This document shows positions 37,278 to 45,468 of a stretch of 64,000 bases of DNA, in pieces. The position numbers were made by a program, and so were the translations under genes. The stretch covers positions 42,043 through 106,042 of the forward strand of contig PBGD01000009.1 of assembly GCA_002718895.1 (NCBI GenBank), read 5' to 3'. Position 1 is the first letter of the stretch, and each line of letters opens with the position of its first letter. Below the pieces are notes generated by a model. That model did no database searches. It saw only the letters and a program-made list of their open reading frames with translations, and was not told the origin of the DNA. The stretch comes from Flavobacteriales bacterium. GTDB lineage: Bacteria; Bacteroidota; Bacteroidia; Flavobacteriales; TMED113.

Positions 37278-38654
37278 TTATTTTAATTTTTTAGATAACA
37301 GGTTAAATCTTGAAAATCTAGATATCACAACAAATATTACTGACAACAATAAAGATAAATAGCCAGAATATGTAACAAAAGTCCCTACTCTATCCTTATT
37401 TACTGACAATATTGTTCCTTTTTCATCATTATCATACGAAGATTGAAAAAATCTGTATCCTCGATAATTTAAAACATTGTTCATAAAAATTCGATAATCA
37501 AATTTTTTATCTTTATCAATCACTTCTATTTCGCTCGCAAATGATGAAGGACTATCTGATCCAGGATATCTATCTAATTGAAAATCCTTTAATTTAATTG
37601 CAAATGGTAAAGAATAATTAATAGAACCATATGAAAGTGATATAAATAATCCATTTAAACTTAGATATGTTTTGGGTGAAACCAACCCTTTATATCCATA
37701 TAAATCTATTATTGTATCAAGATCATTAACATTTAATTTTATTTTTAATAAATCAATTTTTGAATTATCATTTTTTATAGAATTAGATTTTTTAATTAAT
37801 AATCCCTTTGTCAAATAATTCTTAAAAACAAAATTTTTACCATTGATTGTATATAAAGTCTTTTGATTAAAAATATGAGTTTGATTTGCATTTAACAAAC
37901 CATTACTTTGGTCACTCATTTTCATAAAACTAACATCATAGGACGATACAAATTGAAAAACAGAATCAGTTTTAAAAATTTTAATATCTCCAGATTGATT
38001 GTTGAATGAAAAATCTAAATCTTGGAATCTTCTGATCCCATTTTTAATTATATATTCAGATTTCATACCTCCATTTTCTTTAGGAAAAATAAGTTCGATA
38101 AAATCATCGCCATCCTGTTGATTTAATAAAATTTCATCAACAGGATCATGAATAAAATCAACATACTCAATTGATATTTCATTTTGATTAAATTTAATTG
38201 GAATTATAAACTTATTATTTGATAAAGATGATAATAATAAAGGTTTTTGCCCCACATATTCAGTTTTATTATCATGGAATTTAAAATCTAAAAAAACTGT
38301 TTCTGAAACAAATTGATTATTTAAACTTCCCTCCCGAATTCGCATAGAACCTTCTTTACCAATGTATCTAGTAAGTCCAGCACCTATAATAATTAAAATA
38401 AATGAAAGATGAAGCAGTAAAACAGGTAGTTTTTGAATTTTGTGAAGCTTATACTTATATATATTATAAATAAAGATACAGCACAACAAAATTAAACATA
38501 ACTCAAGCCACCAAGAATTAAAAATTAGGGCTTTTGCAGTAGTTGTACCATAATCATTTTCAATGAAAGTCGCTATTCCTATTGCAAAAGCAAAAAAACA
38601 TAGTAAAACTACAGCAAAATTGACTGATAAAAAGTAATTAAAATATTTATTCAA
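37278..38654 (-). CDS. ccsB: Cytochrome c biogenesis protein CcsB/ResB
   Basis: The partner of CcsA in system II cytochrome c maturation. The 458-residue protein has a first membrane helix (NFAVVLLCFFAFAIGIATFIE), a second (SWWLELCLILLCCIFIYNIY), a third (LPVLLLHLSFILIIIGAGLTRYIG), then a long periplasmic domain with family segments such as GSMRIREG, LKDFQLDRYPGSDSPSSFAS and NVLNYRGYRFFQSSYD, and a last C-terminal helix. Its stop at 37278 lies two bases before the ATG of ccsA. The ATG at 38654 is divergent from the DUF2520 gene by 68 bases. Confidence 0.86.
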   Translation of the reverse strand: MNKYFNYFLSVNFAVVLLCFFAFAIGIATFIENDYGTTTAKALIFNSWWLELCLILLCCIFIYNIYKYKLHKIQKLPVLLLHLSFILIIIGAGLTRYIGKEGSMRIREGSLNNQFVSETVFLDFKFHDNKTEYVGQKPLLLSSLSNNKFIIPIKFNQNEISIEYVDFIHDPVDEILLNQQDGDDFIELIFPKENGGMKSEYIIKNGIRRFQDLDFSFNNQSGDIKIFKTDSVFQFVSSYDVSFMKMSDQSNGLLNANQTHIFNQKTLYTINGKNFVFKNYLTKGLLIKKSNSIKNDNSKIDLLKIKLNVNDLDTIIDLYGYKGLVSPKTYLSLNGLFISLSYGSINYSLPFAIKLKDFQLDRYPGSDSPSSFASEIEVIDKDKKFDYRIFMNNVLNYRGYRFFQSSYDNDEKGTILSVNKDRVGTFVTYSGYLSLLLSVIFVVISRFSRFNLLSKKLK

Positions 38655-38722
38655 ATTTTAAATATATTAGAAAACAAAAGTATTTATTTTTATATTAAAA
38701 CATATAACTTAATGTTATAAAA

Positions 38723-39481
38723 ATGATAAAAAAAATAACAATTATTGGTTCAGGTAATATTGCTCATCATTTAGGAGTTAAATTATTCAACTCTGGAATT
38801 AATATTCATCAAGTATTAGCTAGAAATAAAAAAAGTGGACTTAAACTAGCATCAAAAATAAATTCAATTTTTATTAATGATATAAAAAAAATTGAAGTGT
38901 CAGAACTTATCTTAATATGTGTAAATGATGATAATATATATAAAATAGCAAATCAGTTACCAGACATACCTGTGGTTCACACGTCAGGTAATACAAGTAT
39001 TGAGGTATTTAAAAATAAAAAAAATTCAGGAGTAATTTACCCTGTTCAAACAATAAGAAAAAATCAAAGAGTTAATTTTAAAAAAATTCCAATATGTGTT
39101 GAGGCAAACAATGATTTATTTCAATCAAAAATCATAAATCTATGTAAATTATTATCTGATAAAATTTTAGTTACAAGCTCTGAAAAAAGAAAAAAAATTC
39201 ATCTATCTGCTGTAATTGCATCTAATTTTTCTAATTTTTGTTATACAATGTCATACAACATCTTAAAAGATAATAAAATAAACTTTGATATTCTACATAA
39301 TTTAATTATTCAAACAGCGAAAAATTGTAAATTAAGAGAACCTAAACTTAATCAAACAGGTCCAGCAATTAGAAAGGACAAAACAACAATTAGAGAACAT
39401 TTAGCATCTATAAATGATATACATTATAAAAAAATATATAAATTACTTTCAGAAAATATTTTAAAAGAACATGAAAAGTGA
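38723..39481 (+). CDS. Rossmann-like and DUF2520 domain protein
   Basis: A 252-residue protein with a pyrroline-carboxylate/ketopantoate-reductase-like layout: N-terminal Rossmann domain (ITIIGSGNIAHHLGVKL, ILICVNDDNI, VVHTSGNTSI) and C-terminal helical DUF2520 domain (KKIHLSAVIASNFSNF, LNQTGPAIRKDKTTI). It is probably an NAD(P)-dependent oxidoreductase with unknown substrate. It leads a compact plus-strand run and overlaps the KdsC-like gene by 11 bases. In flavobacteria this family is regularly found beside KdsC-like and Maf genes, as here. Confidence 0.87.
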   Translation: MIKKITIIGSGNIAHHLGVKLFNSGINIHQVLARNKKSGLKLASKINSIFINDIKKIEVSELILICVNDDNIYKIANQLPDIPVVHTSGNTSIEVFKNKKNSGVIYPVQTIRKNQRVNFKKIPICVEANNDLFQSKIINLCKLLSDKILVTSSEKRKKIHLSAVIASNFSNFCYTMSYNILKDNKINFDILHNLIIQTAKNCKLREPKLNQTGPAIRKDKTTIREHLASINDIHYKKIYKLLSENILKEHEK

Positions 39482-39995
39482 ATACAAACAAAAACTACTA
39501 AATATTAAAGCATTTGTATTTGATGTTGATGGAGTTTTAACAAATGGTGGCTTAATTATTCATCCTGATGGAAAATTTATTCGTCAAATGAATGCAAAAG
39601 ATGGTTACGCTATTAAACTGGCTATAAAACAAGGTTATACAATTGGTGTTATAACTGGGGGAAGAGAACAAAATATAAAAATTCGTTTAGAAAACTTAGG
39701 AATTAAAGAAGTTTTTTTGGGAATTCATGACAAACTTCCTGTTCTCAAAAAATTTCTAAAAAACAATAATCTTAAAAAAGAAAATATAATTTATATGGGT
39801 GATGATATTCCTGATCTAAAGGCTTTACAACATGTAGGATTAAGTTGTTGTCCTAGTGATGCTGCTATTGATGTTCAAAAAATCTGTAATTACATTTCTC
39901 CCAAAAGAGGGGGCGAAGGATGTGTAAGAGACATAATTGAACAAACACTAAGATTAACAAACAAATGGGATCTTGATGGAAAAATTAAATACTAA
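39471..39995 (+). CDS. KdsC-type HAD hydrolase (3-deoxy-manno-octulosonate 8-phosphate phosphatase-like)
   Basis: A 174-residue HAD-superfamily phosphatase of the C0 cap-less type. Motif I is FDVDGVLTNGG, with DVDGV placing the nucleophile Asp and general acid Asp. Motif II threonine is in GVITGGRE, motif III lysine region in GIHDKLPVL, and motif IV is MGDDIPDL. Length and lack of a cap match KdsC, which forms free Kdo for lipopolysaccharide. It is translationally coupled with the upstream DUF2520 gene and with Maf downstream. Confidence 0.87.
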   Translation: MKSEYKQKLLNIKAFVFDVDGVLTNGGLIIHPDGKFIRQMNAKDGYAIKLAIKQGYTIGVITGGREQNIKIRLENLGIKEVFLGIHDKLPVLKKFLKNNNLKKENIIYMGDDIPDLKALQHVGLSCCPSDAAIDVQKICNYISPKRGGEGCVRDIIEQTLRLTNKWDLDGKIKY

Positions 39996-40563
39996 TAATA
40001 ATATCATTCTAGGATCTAAATCTCCAAGAAGAATAGAGTTGATGAAAATGATGGGCATTCCATTTAAAGTATTAAAATTAAATACCAATGAAGACTATCC
40101 TAAATCCTTATCACCAATAGAAGTTGCAATATATTTATCAAAAAAAAAAGCAAATAATTATTTAATTAAAAGTAAAGAAATATTGATTTGTGCAGATACT
40201 GTAGTATATAGCGGAAAAAATCTTTTAGAAAAGCCTAACTCAATAAATGAAGCAAAAAAAATGCTTGAGTTAATTTCTAATAGTAGGCATTTTGTTGTAA
40301 CTGGTGTAACCATAAAAACAAAAAATAAAATGACATCATTTTATGATAGAAGTATTGTGTATTTCAAAAAATTGACAAAAAAAGAAATTAATTATTACAT
40401 CAAAAATTACAATCCATTTGATAAAGCAGGAGGATATGGTATTCAAGAATGGATTGGATTAATAGGAATCAACAAAATATCAGGCTCTTTTTACAATGTA
40501 ATGGGACTACCTACACATAGAATTTATGAAAAATTAAATAAAATAAATGTATTTAAAAATTAA
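39976..40563 (+). CDS. Maf-like nucleoside triphosphate pyrophosphatase
   Basis: A house-cleaning enzyme that hydrolyses dTTP/UTP or modified nucleotides to monophosphate. The 195-residue protein has IILGSKSPRRIELMKMMGIPF at the start, the catalytic aspartate in CADTVV, LLEKPNS, HFVVTGVTI, and FDKAGGYGIQEW. The ATG at 39976 is in frame right after a TTG that begins the longer reading frame, and is preferred. It overlaps the end of the KdsC-like gene by 20 bases. Confidence 0.92.
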   Translation: MEKLNTNNNIILGSKSPRRIELMKMMGIPFKVLKLNTNEDYPKSLSPIEVAIYLSKKKANNYLIKSKEILICADTVVYSGKNLLEKPNSINEAKKMLELISNSRHFVVTGVTIKTKNKMTSFYDRSIVYFKKLTKKEINYYIKNYNPFDKAGGYGIQEWIGLIGINKISGSFYNVMGLPTHRIYEKLNKINVFKN

Positions 40564-40568
40564 AATTA

Positions 40569-42002
40569 ATGAACGAAAGCAAAATAAATAATATTGTATT
40601 TACAATTTTCCCTTTTGTAATCTTAATTATTTTACTAGGACTAAATTTATTTCTGTTTGATAATGCAATGAAAGGTCCAAATCAACTAGCATTGATCATT
40701 TCTGCTCTTATCGGGTTTTGGATTAGTAATTTGAGAGGTAGTAAAAATTATGAAATAATTAATGGAATAAAAGATAGTATTTTATCATCTTTGAATGCTA
40801 TTATTATTCTTTGTATTATTGGAGGGCTTACATCAACTTGGATATTGTCTGGTGTTGTGCCAGCAATGATATATTATGGTATAGAGTTAATTAATCCAAA
40901 TTTTTTTCTATTTACTTCATGCATTATTTGTGCAATTGTATCTATTTCTACAGGAAGTTCATGGACAACGGCCGCGACGATTGGCATTGCATTTATAAGC
41001 ATTGGGGAATTGTTAGGTGTAAGTAAAGGGCTAATTGCTGGTGCAATTATTTCAGGGGCATATTTTGGAGATAAAATGTCTCCACTATCAGAGACCACAA
41101 ACTTAGCCCCCTCTGTCTCTGGAAGTAATTTAATAGAGCACATAAAATATATGACATATACTACTATACCTACAATTTTAATTACTTTATTATTGTTTTT
41201 TATCATAGGTTTAAAAAGTAAAAAACCATCAGTTTCATTGGATGAGATTGAAACATTTTTAGAAATAATAAATACTAAATTTTATGTTGGCATTGAATTA
41301 TTTATTCTTCCACTAATTATATTTTTTTTAATTATGTTAAAGTGCTCTGCTCAAAAAACTCTATTTATTGCAATGATTGCCGGTATCATCTTTGCTTTTA
41401 TCTTCCAAAAAGAACTGATTCAAGAAATTAACCTTTCTTCTGGTTCAAATACATTATCTACAATCTTGAAAACCATTTTTTTGGGAACAAATATTCCAAT
41501 TGATAATATTTCAATTAGCAATTTACTTTCTAAGAGTGGTGTCTTTGGTATGTTTTGGATTGTAATACTTGTAATTTCTGCGATGATATTTGGAGGAGTC
41601 ATGCATAGTGGTAGATTTTTAAAAAAAATTACAGATTTAATTTTATCAAATTCTGCTTCAAATTTCAAACTCATTAGATCTACAGCTAGTTCGTGCGTTT
41701 TTTTTAACTTTGCTACTTGTGACCAATACCTTGCCATTGTAATTCCAGGTAGAATGTTTAAAGAGGTTTACCAAGACAATGATTTACACCCAACAAACTT
41801 AAGTAGAACTATTGAAGATACTGGAACTGTTACTTCAGTATTAATTCCTTGGAATTCTTGTGCAGCATATCATGCAGAAATTCTCTCTATTAATCCCTTA
41901 TCTTATATACCATACTGCTTTTTTAATATAATTTCTCCGTTCATGACTCTATTTTATGCATACTGTAAGATCAAAATAAAAAAAAATGAGATTAAAAAAT
42001 AA
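40569..42002 (+). CDS. nhaC: Na+/H+ antiporter NhaC family protein
   Basis: A polytopic transporter of 477 residues (about 11 or 12 membrane helices), exchanging external protons for sodium or supporting malate/lactate-type exchange in relatives. The family core is present: STGSSWTTAATIGIAF and GAIISGAYFGDKMSPLSETTNLAPS. The second half repeats the pattern with NFATCDQYLAIVIPGRMF and GTVTSVLIPWNSCAAYHAEIL. It starts six bases after maf and overlaps the next small gene by 17 bases. Sodium cycling fits a marine habitat. Confidence 0.9.
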   Translation: MNESKINNIVFTIFPFVILIILLGLNLFLFDNAMKGPNQLALIISALIGFWISNLRGSKNYEIINGIKDSILSSLNAIIILCIIGGLTSTWILSGVVPAMIYYGIELINPNFFLFTSCIICAIVSISTGSSWTTAATIGIAFISIGELLGVSKGLIAGAIISGAYFGDKMSPLSETTNLAPSVSGSNLIEHIKYMTYTTIPTILITLLLFFIIGLKSKKPSVSLDEIETFLEIINTKFYVGIELFILPLIIFFLIMLKCSAQKTLFIAMIAGIIFAFIFQKELIQEINLSSGSNTLSTILKTIFLGTNIPIDNISISNLLSKSGVFGMFWIVILVISAMIFGGVMHSGRFLKKITDLILSNSASNFKLIRSTASSCVFFNFATCDQYLAIVIPGRMFKEVYQDNDLHPTNLSRTIEDTGTVTSVLIPWNSCAAYHAEILSINPLSYIPYCFFNIISPFMTLFYAYCKIKIKKNEIKK

Positions 42003-42144
42003 ACGTTTTTCTTACCAAGCAAGAAGTAATAACTGCTTTCAATTTCGAAAAAAAAAAAATAATAAAAAATATAGATCAAACTTTTTCTTTATAATTGTGC
42101 TCATATTATTAATTTTGCTTGGTTACTATATCATAAAATACTAA
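41986..42144 (+). CDS. 52-residue basic single-pass membrane peptide (missed small gene)
   Basis: An ATG at 41986 opens 52 codons ending with TAA at 42142-42144, directly before the GTG of mutL. The first 34 residues are strongly basic (MRLKNKRFSYQARSN, then FRKKKNNKKYRS). The rest is a single transmembrane stretch (FFFIIVLILLILLGYYIIKY). It overlaps the nhaC end by 17 bases in another frame, and without it there would be an unusual 142-base gap in this tightly packed run. The positive-inside rule predicts a cytosolic N-terminus. I do not recognise the family. It may be chance, but length, hydrophobic pattern and exact junction with mutL argue for a real gene. Confidence 0.6.
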   Translation: MRLKNKRFSYQARSNNCFQFRKKKNNKKYRSNFFFIIVLILLILLGYYIIKY

Positions 42145-43881
42145 GTGGATTCAACTATCAATATTTTAGATCATAATGTTATCAATCAGATAGCTGCTGG
42201 TGAAGTGATTCAAAGACCTGCATCCGTTGTTAAAGAGTTACTTGAAAACTCAATCGATGCTTTGGCAAAGAATATTCAAATTAATATTGAAAATTCTGGA
42301 AAAACACTTATTCAAGTTATTGACGATGGAAAAGGAATGAACAAAAAAGATGCAGAATTATCATTCCAAAAACATACCACATCAAAAATAAAAACAACAG
42401 AGGATATTCAGAAAATATCTTCGATGGGCTTCCGTGGAGAAGCACTAGCTTCTATTTCCTCTATTGCAGAAGTTGAATTAAAAACAAAAACAGAAAAAGA
42501 AGAGGTAGGGACATATATACTAATTGACAATTCTAAAATAAAAAAGAATCAACCGATAGGTATAAAAAAGGGAACTTCTATTTCAGTTAAAAATATTTTT
42601 TTCAATATTCCGGCAAGGAAAAAATTTTTAAAATCTGACCAATTAGAAATGCGAAAAATTTTAGAAGTATTTTATCAAATTGCAATTTCTCATCATAATA
42701 TATGCTTTAAATTAACTCATAATAATAGTAACTTATACCAACTTCCATCTGATAATTTAAAACAACGTGTAATAAAATTATTTGGAAAAAAATATAATGA
42801 AAAAATTTTACCAATTGAGGAAAATACATCTATTGTAAATATCAAAGGTTTTATTGGTAACCCATTAGACGCAAAAAAAACTAGAGGTGAACAATTCTTA
42901 TTTGTTAACAACAGATTTGTAAAATCTCCATATTTAAATCATGCTATAAAAAGTGCAATGGACAACTTAATTAATGAGAATAAACACCCATCTTACTTTA
43001 TTTTTTTAAATACTGATCCAAGTTTAATTGATGTTAATGTACATCCAAATAAAACAGAAATTAAATTTGAAGATGAAAAATCTATTTATCAAATATTACA
43101 ATCTACTTGCAAAAAATCTATTGGTATTTATAATATCACTCCAAGTCTTGATTTTTCTATTGAAGACAGTTTTGAAGTACCTTTACATATTCAAAAATCT
43201 ATTCCAAAAGAACCAAAATTATCTTTTAATAAAGACTATAACCCTTTTAATTTAAAGAAATTTGATAGCAAAGAAGATTCAATTAAGTTATTTAAAAAAG
43301 ATGAAAGAAACTTTGTGGAGACTGTTTTAAATATTGATTTAAATTATGCAGTTTGCAAACTAATAAATAATAATTCTATAAATATTTTTGATAAAAAAAA
43401 ATGTATTCAAAGAATAATTTATGAAGAAACTATTCTAAAATTATCCAACGGAACTCAGTGTAAACAATTTCTAATTAAACCAATATGTGTTGAATTAAAT
43501 GATATTGATATAGAAGTTTTTAATGATAATCAAAAAATCATAGAATCACTAGGATATGTGATAGAAAAAATAGAAAAAAATAATATATATATATCAGGTG
43601 TACCTAACCAAATAAAAAGAATTGAAAGTATACAGGAAGACATAGAGTCTTTTATAGAAGAATTTAAACTTGGAAATAACAATTTACAGGAAGATTTAAT
43701 CAAGATTATTGCAAAAAAATTTGTAAAAAATTTAACTTTAAATAACACAAGTTTCAATATTTCTGAAACAAGTGGTTTAAAATCAATAGTTAATAAATTA
43801 CTAAATTGTAAAAATCCATTTATTGGAATTGATGAAAAACCATGTTTTATTAACTTAGAACCAAAAAATATTTTTAAATAA
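42145..43881 (+). CDS. mutL: DNA mismatch repair protein MutL
   Basis: The ATPase that couples MutS mismatch recognition to strand removal. The 578-residue protein has the intact GHKL ATPase: NQIAAGEVIQRPASVVKELLENSIDA, DDGKGM and GFRGEALASI, then the transducer domain with NNRFVKSPYL and DVNVHPNKTEI. The C-terminal dimerisation domain (about 390-578) lacks the usual DQHAxxExxxxE (here DKKKCIQRIIYE, 416-427) and CPHGRP (here GIDEKP, 561-566). The frame starts with GTG 42145, immediately after the small gene, and the next in-frame ATG would remove the ATPase core. The rhomboid gene follows with zero spacing. Confidence 0.93.
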   Translation: MDSTINILDHNVINQIAAGEVIQRPASVVKELLENSIDALAKNIQINIENSGKTLIQVIDDGKGMNKKDAELSFQKHTTSKIKTTEDIQKISSMGFRGEALASISSIAEVELKTKTEKEEVGTYILIDNSKIKKNQPIGIKKGTSISVKNIFFNIPARKKFLKSDQLEMRKILEVFYQIAISHHNICFKLTHNNSNLYQLPSDNLKQRVIKLFGKKYNEKILPIEENTSIVNIKGFIGNPLDAKKTRGEQFLFVNNRFVKSPYLNHAIKSAMDNLINENKHPSYFIFLNTDPSLIDVNVHPNKTEIKFEDEKSIYQILQSTCKKSIGIYNITPSLDFSIEDSFEVPLHIQKSIPKEPKLSFNKDYNPFNLKKFDSKEDSIKLFKKDERNFVETVLNIDLNYAVCKLINNNSINIFDKKKCIQRIIYEETILKLSNGTQCKQFLIKPICVELNDIDIEVFNDNQKIIESLGYVIEKIEKNNIYISGVPNQIKRIESIQEDIESFIEEFKLGNNNLQEDLIKIIAKKFVKNLTLNNTSFNISETSGLKSIVNKLLNCKNPFIGIDEKPCFINLEPKNIFK

Positions 43882-44628
43882 ATGTCTTATTTTCAACCTC
43901 AAAGATTCAACATTCTTCCCCCTGTTGTAAAAAATCTACTAATAATTAACGGTCTATTATTTTTTGCAACTATAACTTTATATAGTAGCAATTTGATTGA
44001 CTTAACAAAAATACTTGGTTTACATTATTGGAAATCAAATAATTTTGAAACTTGGCAAATCATATCTCATATGTTTATGCATGGTGGTTTTATGCATTTG
44101 TTTTTCAACATGTTTGCAGTATGGATGTTTGGCTCGCAAATTGAGAATCTATGGGGCTCTAAAAGATTTTTAAATTACTATTTATTGACAGGACTTGGAG
44201 CAGCATTTGTTCATTTTATAATAATTCACTTGCAAATTCAAAGTTTAGAGAATAATATGACACTTATTCAAATAGAAAAAGTTCTGTCTGATGGATCAAA
44301 TATTTTAAATAGTGTAAAGAACTATATACAAAATGATATGCGCAAACTAAATTTATTATACAACACGCCTGTTGTAGGGGCTTCTGGTGCACTGTTTGGT
44401 TTATTATTGGCATTTGGAATGCTTTACCCAAATGCATTATTGATGTTTCTTTTTTTTCCATTTCCAATTAAAGCAAAATACTTTGTAATGATTTACGGAT
44501 TGGCTGAACTGTATTATGGTTTACAAAATAATCCTAATGACAACATTGCACATTTTGCTCATTTAGGAGGAATGATATTTGGCTTTATAATTATTAAATA
44601 CTGGCAACATCAAAATAATAATAATTAA
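43882..44628 (+). CDS. Rhomboid family intramembrane serine protease
   Basis: It cleaves membrane proteins within the bilayer. The 248-residue protein has six or so hydrophobic segments, the HGGFMHLFFNMFAVWMFG segment that follows the conserved histidine/asparagine helix, the catalytic serine in VVGASGALFG, and the catalytic histidine in AHFAHLGGMIFG. It is joined to mutL (ATG directly after the mutL stop) and is followed by a second rhomboid after nine bases. Substrates are unknown. Confidence 0.9.
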   Translation: MSYFQPQRFNILPPVVKNLLIINGLLFFATITLYSSNLIDLTKILGLHYWKSNNFETWQIISHMFMHGGFMHLFFNMFAVWMFGSQIENLWGSKRFLNYYLLTGLGAAFVHFIIIHLQIQSLENNMTLIQIEKVLSDGSNILNSVKNYIQNDMRKLNLLYNTPVVGASGALFGLLLAFGMLYPNALLMFLFFPFPIKAKYFVMIYGLAELYYGLQNNPNDNIAHFAHLGGMIFGFIIIKYWQHQNNNN

Positions 44629-44637
44629 TTCTATGAT

Positions 44638-45468
44638 ATGCATTCAAATAACAGAACAATTCTTGATAAAATTATTTATGCAAATCTATTATTTTTTATA
44701 ATAATCAATGTAGTTCAATTGTTTGCATTTTTATATCAAATTGAAATTGATACTGGATCATATCTTGGATTTTCATCAGATATTAAAGAATTAATAAAAA
44801 AACCATGGACGATTATAACTTGTATGTTTTTACACCAAAATATTTTACACTTAATATTTAATATATTTTGGCTTTACTTTAGTGGTAAAATTTTTATTAG
44901 GTATTTAAATAAAAATGAATTATTAGCAACTTATTTAATGAGTGGTTTATCTGGGTTAATTTTATATTCAATTTCTTTAAATTCTTTGGGAGCATTTAAT
45001 GATATAAAAGATAACTTGATTGCTTATGGTGCTTCAGCCTCAGTTATGGGTATACTTGTAGCATCAGCAACACATATTCCAAATCATAATATCCCACTTT
45101 ACTTAATTCCTTCAAGAATTAAATTAAAGCATATAGCATTAATTTATATAATATTAGATATAATAAGTATCCCTATTGAAAAAACAGGATTACATTTTGC
45201 ACATTTGGGAGGTGCATTATATGGTTACGTATATATAATTCTTTATAGAAAAGGAATGAACACAAATTCTTTCTTTAATAAATTTATTTTATTCTTCAGC
45301 TTAAAAAAAATGAGAATTCGCGAATTTAAAAGAGAAAATGATTATGAATATAATGCACGCATAAAAAATATAGAAAAAGAAACAAATAGAATATTAGATA
45401 AAATAAATTTGTCTGGATATGATAGTTTATCTATTAAAGAGAAAGAGCATTTATATAACCAAAAATAG
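44638..45468 (+). CDS. Rhomboid family serine protease with C-terminal DUF6576-like tail
   Basis: A second, diverged rhomboid of 276 residues: MFLHQNILHLIFNIFWLYFSG, catalytic serine in AYGASASVMG and catalytic histidine in LHFAHLGGALYG. The last 45 or so residues form a soluble tail (ENDYEYNARIKNIEKE, then RILDKINLSGYDSLSIKEKEHLY), matching the DUF6576 module found at the end of Bacteroidota rhomboids. Two consecutive rhomboids after mutL are a recurring flavobacterial arrangement. The stop abuts the convergent peptide-binding lipoprotein gene. Confidence 0.88.
   Translation: MHSNNRTILDKIIYANLLFFIIINVVQLFAFLYQIEIDTGSYLGFSSDIKELIKKPWTIITCMFLHQNILHLIFNIFWLYFSGKIFIRYLNKNELLATYLMSGLSGLILYSISLNSLGAFNDIKDNLIAYGASASVMGILVASATHIPNHNIPLYLIPSRIKLKHIALIYIILDIISIPIEKTGLHFAHLGGALYGYVYIILYRKGMNTNSFFNKFILFFSLKKMRIREFKRENDYEYNARIKNIEKETNRILDKINLSGYDSLSIKEKEHLYNQK

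Noticed and set aside
40874..41206. Minus-strand frame opposite nhaC
   Set aside because: Opposite-strand shadow of a membrane protein, with no signal or family match.
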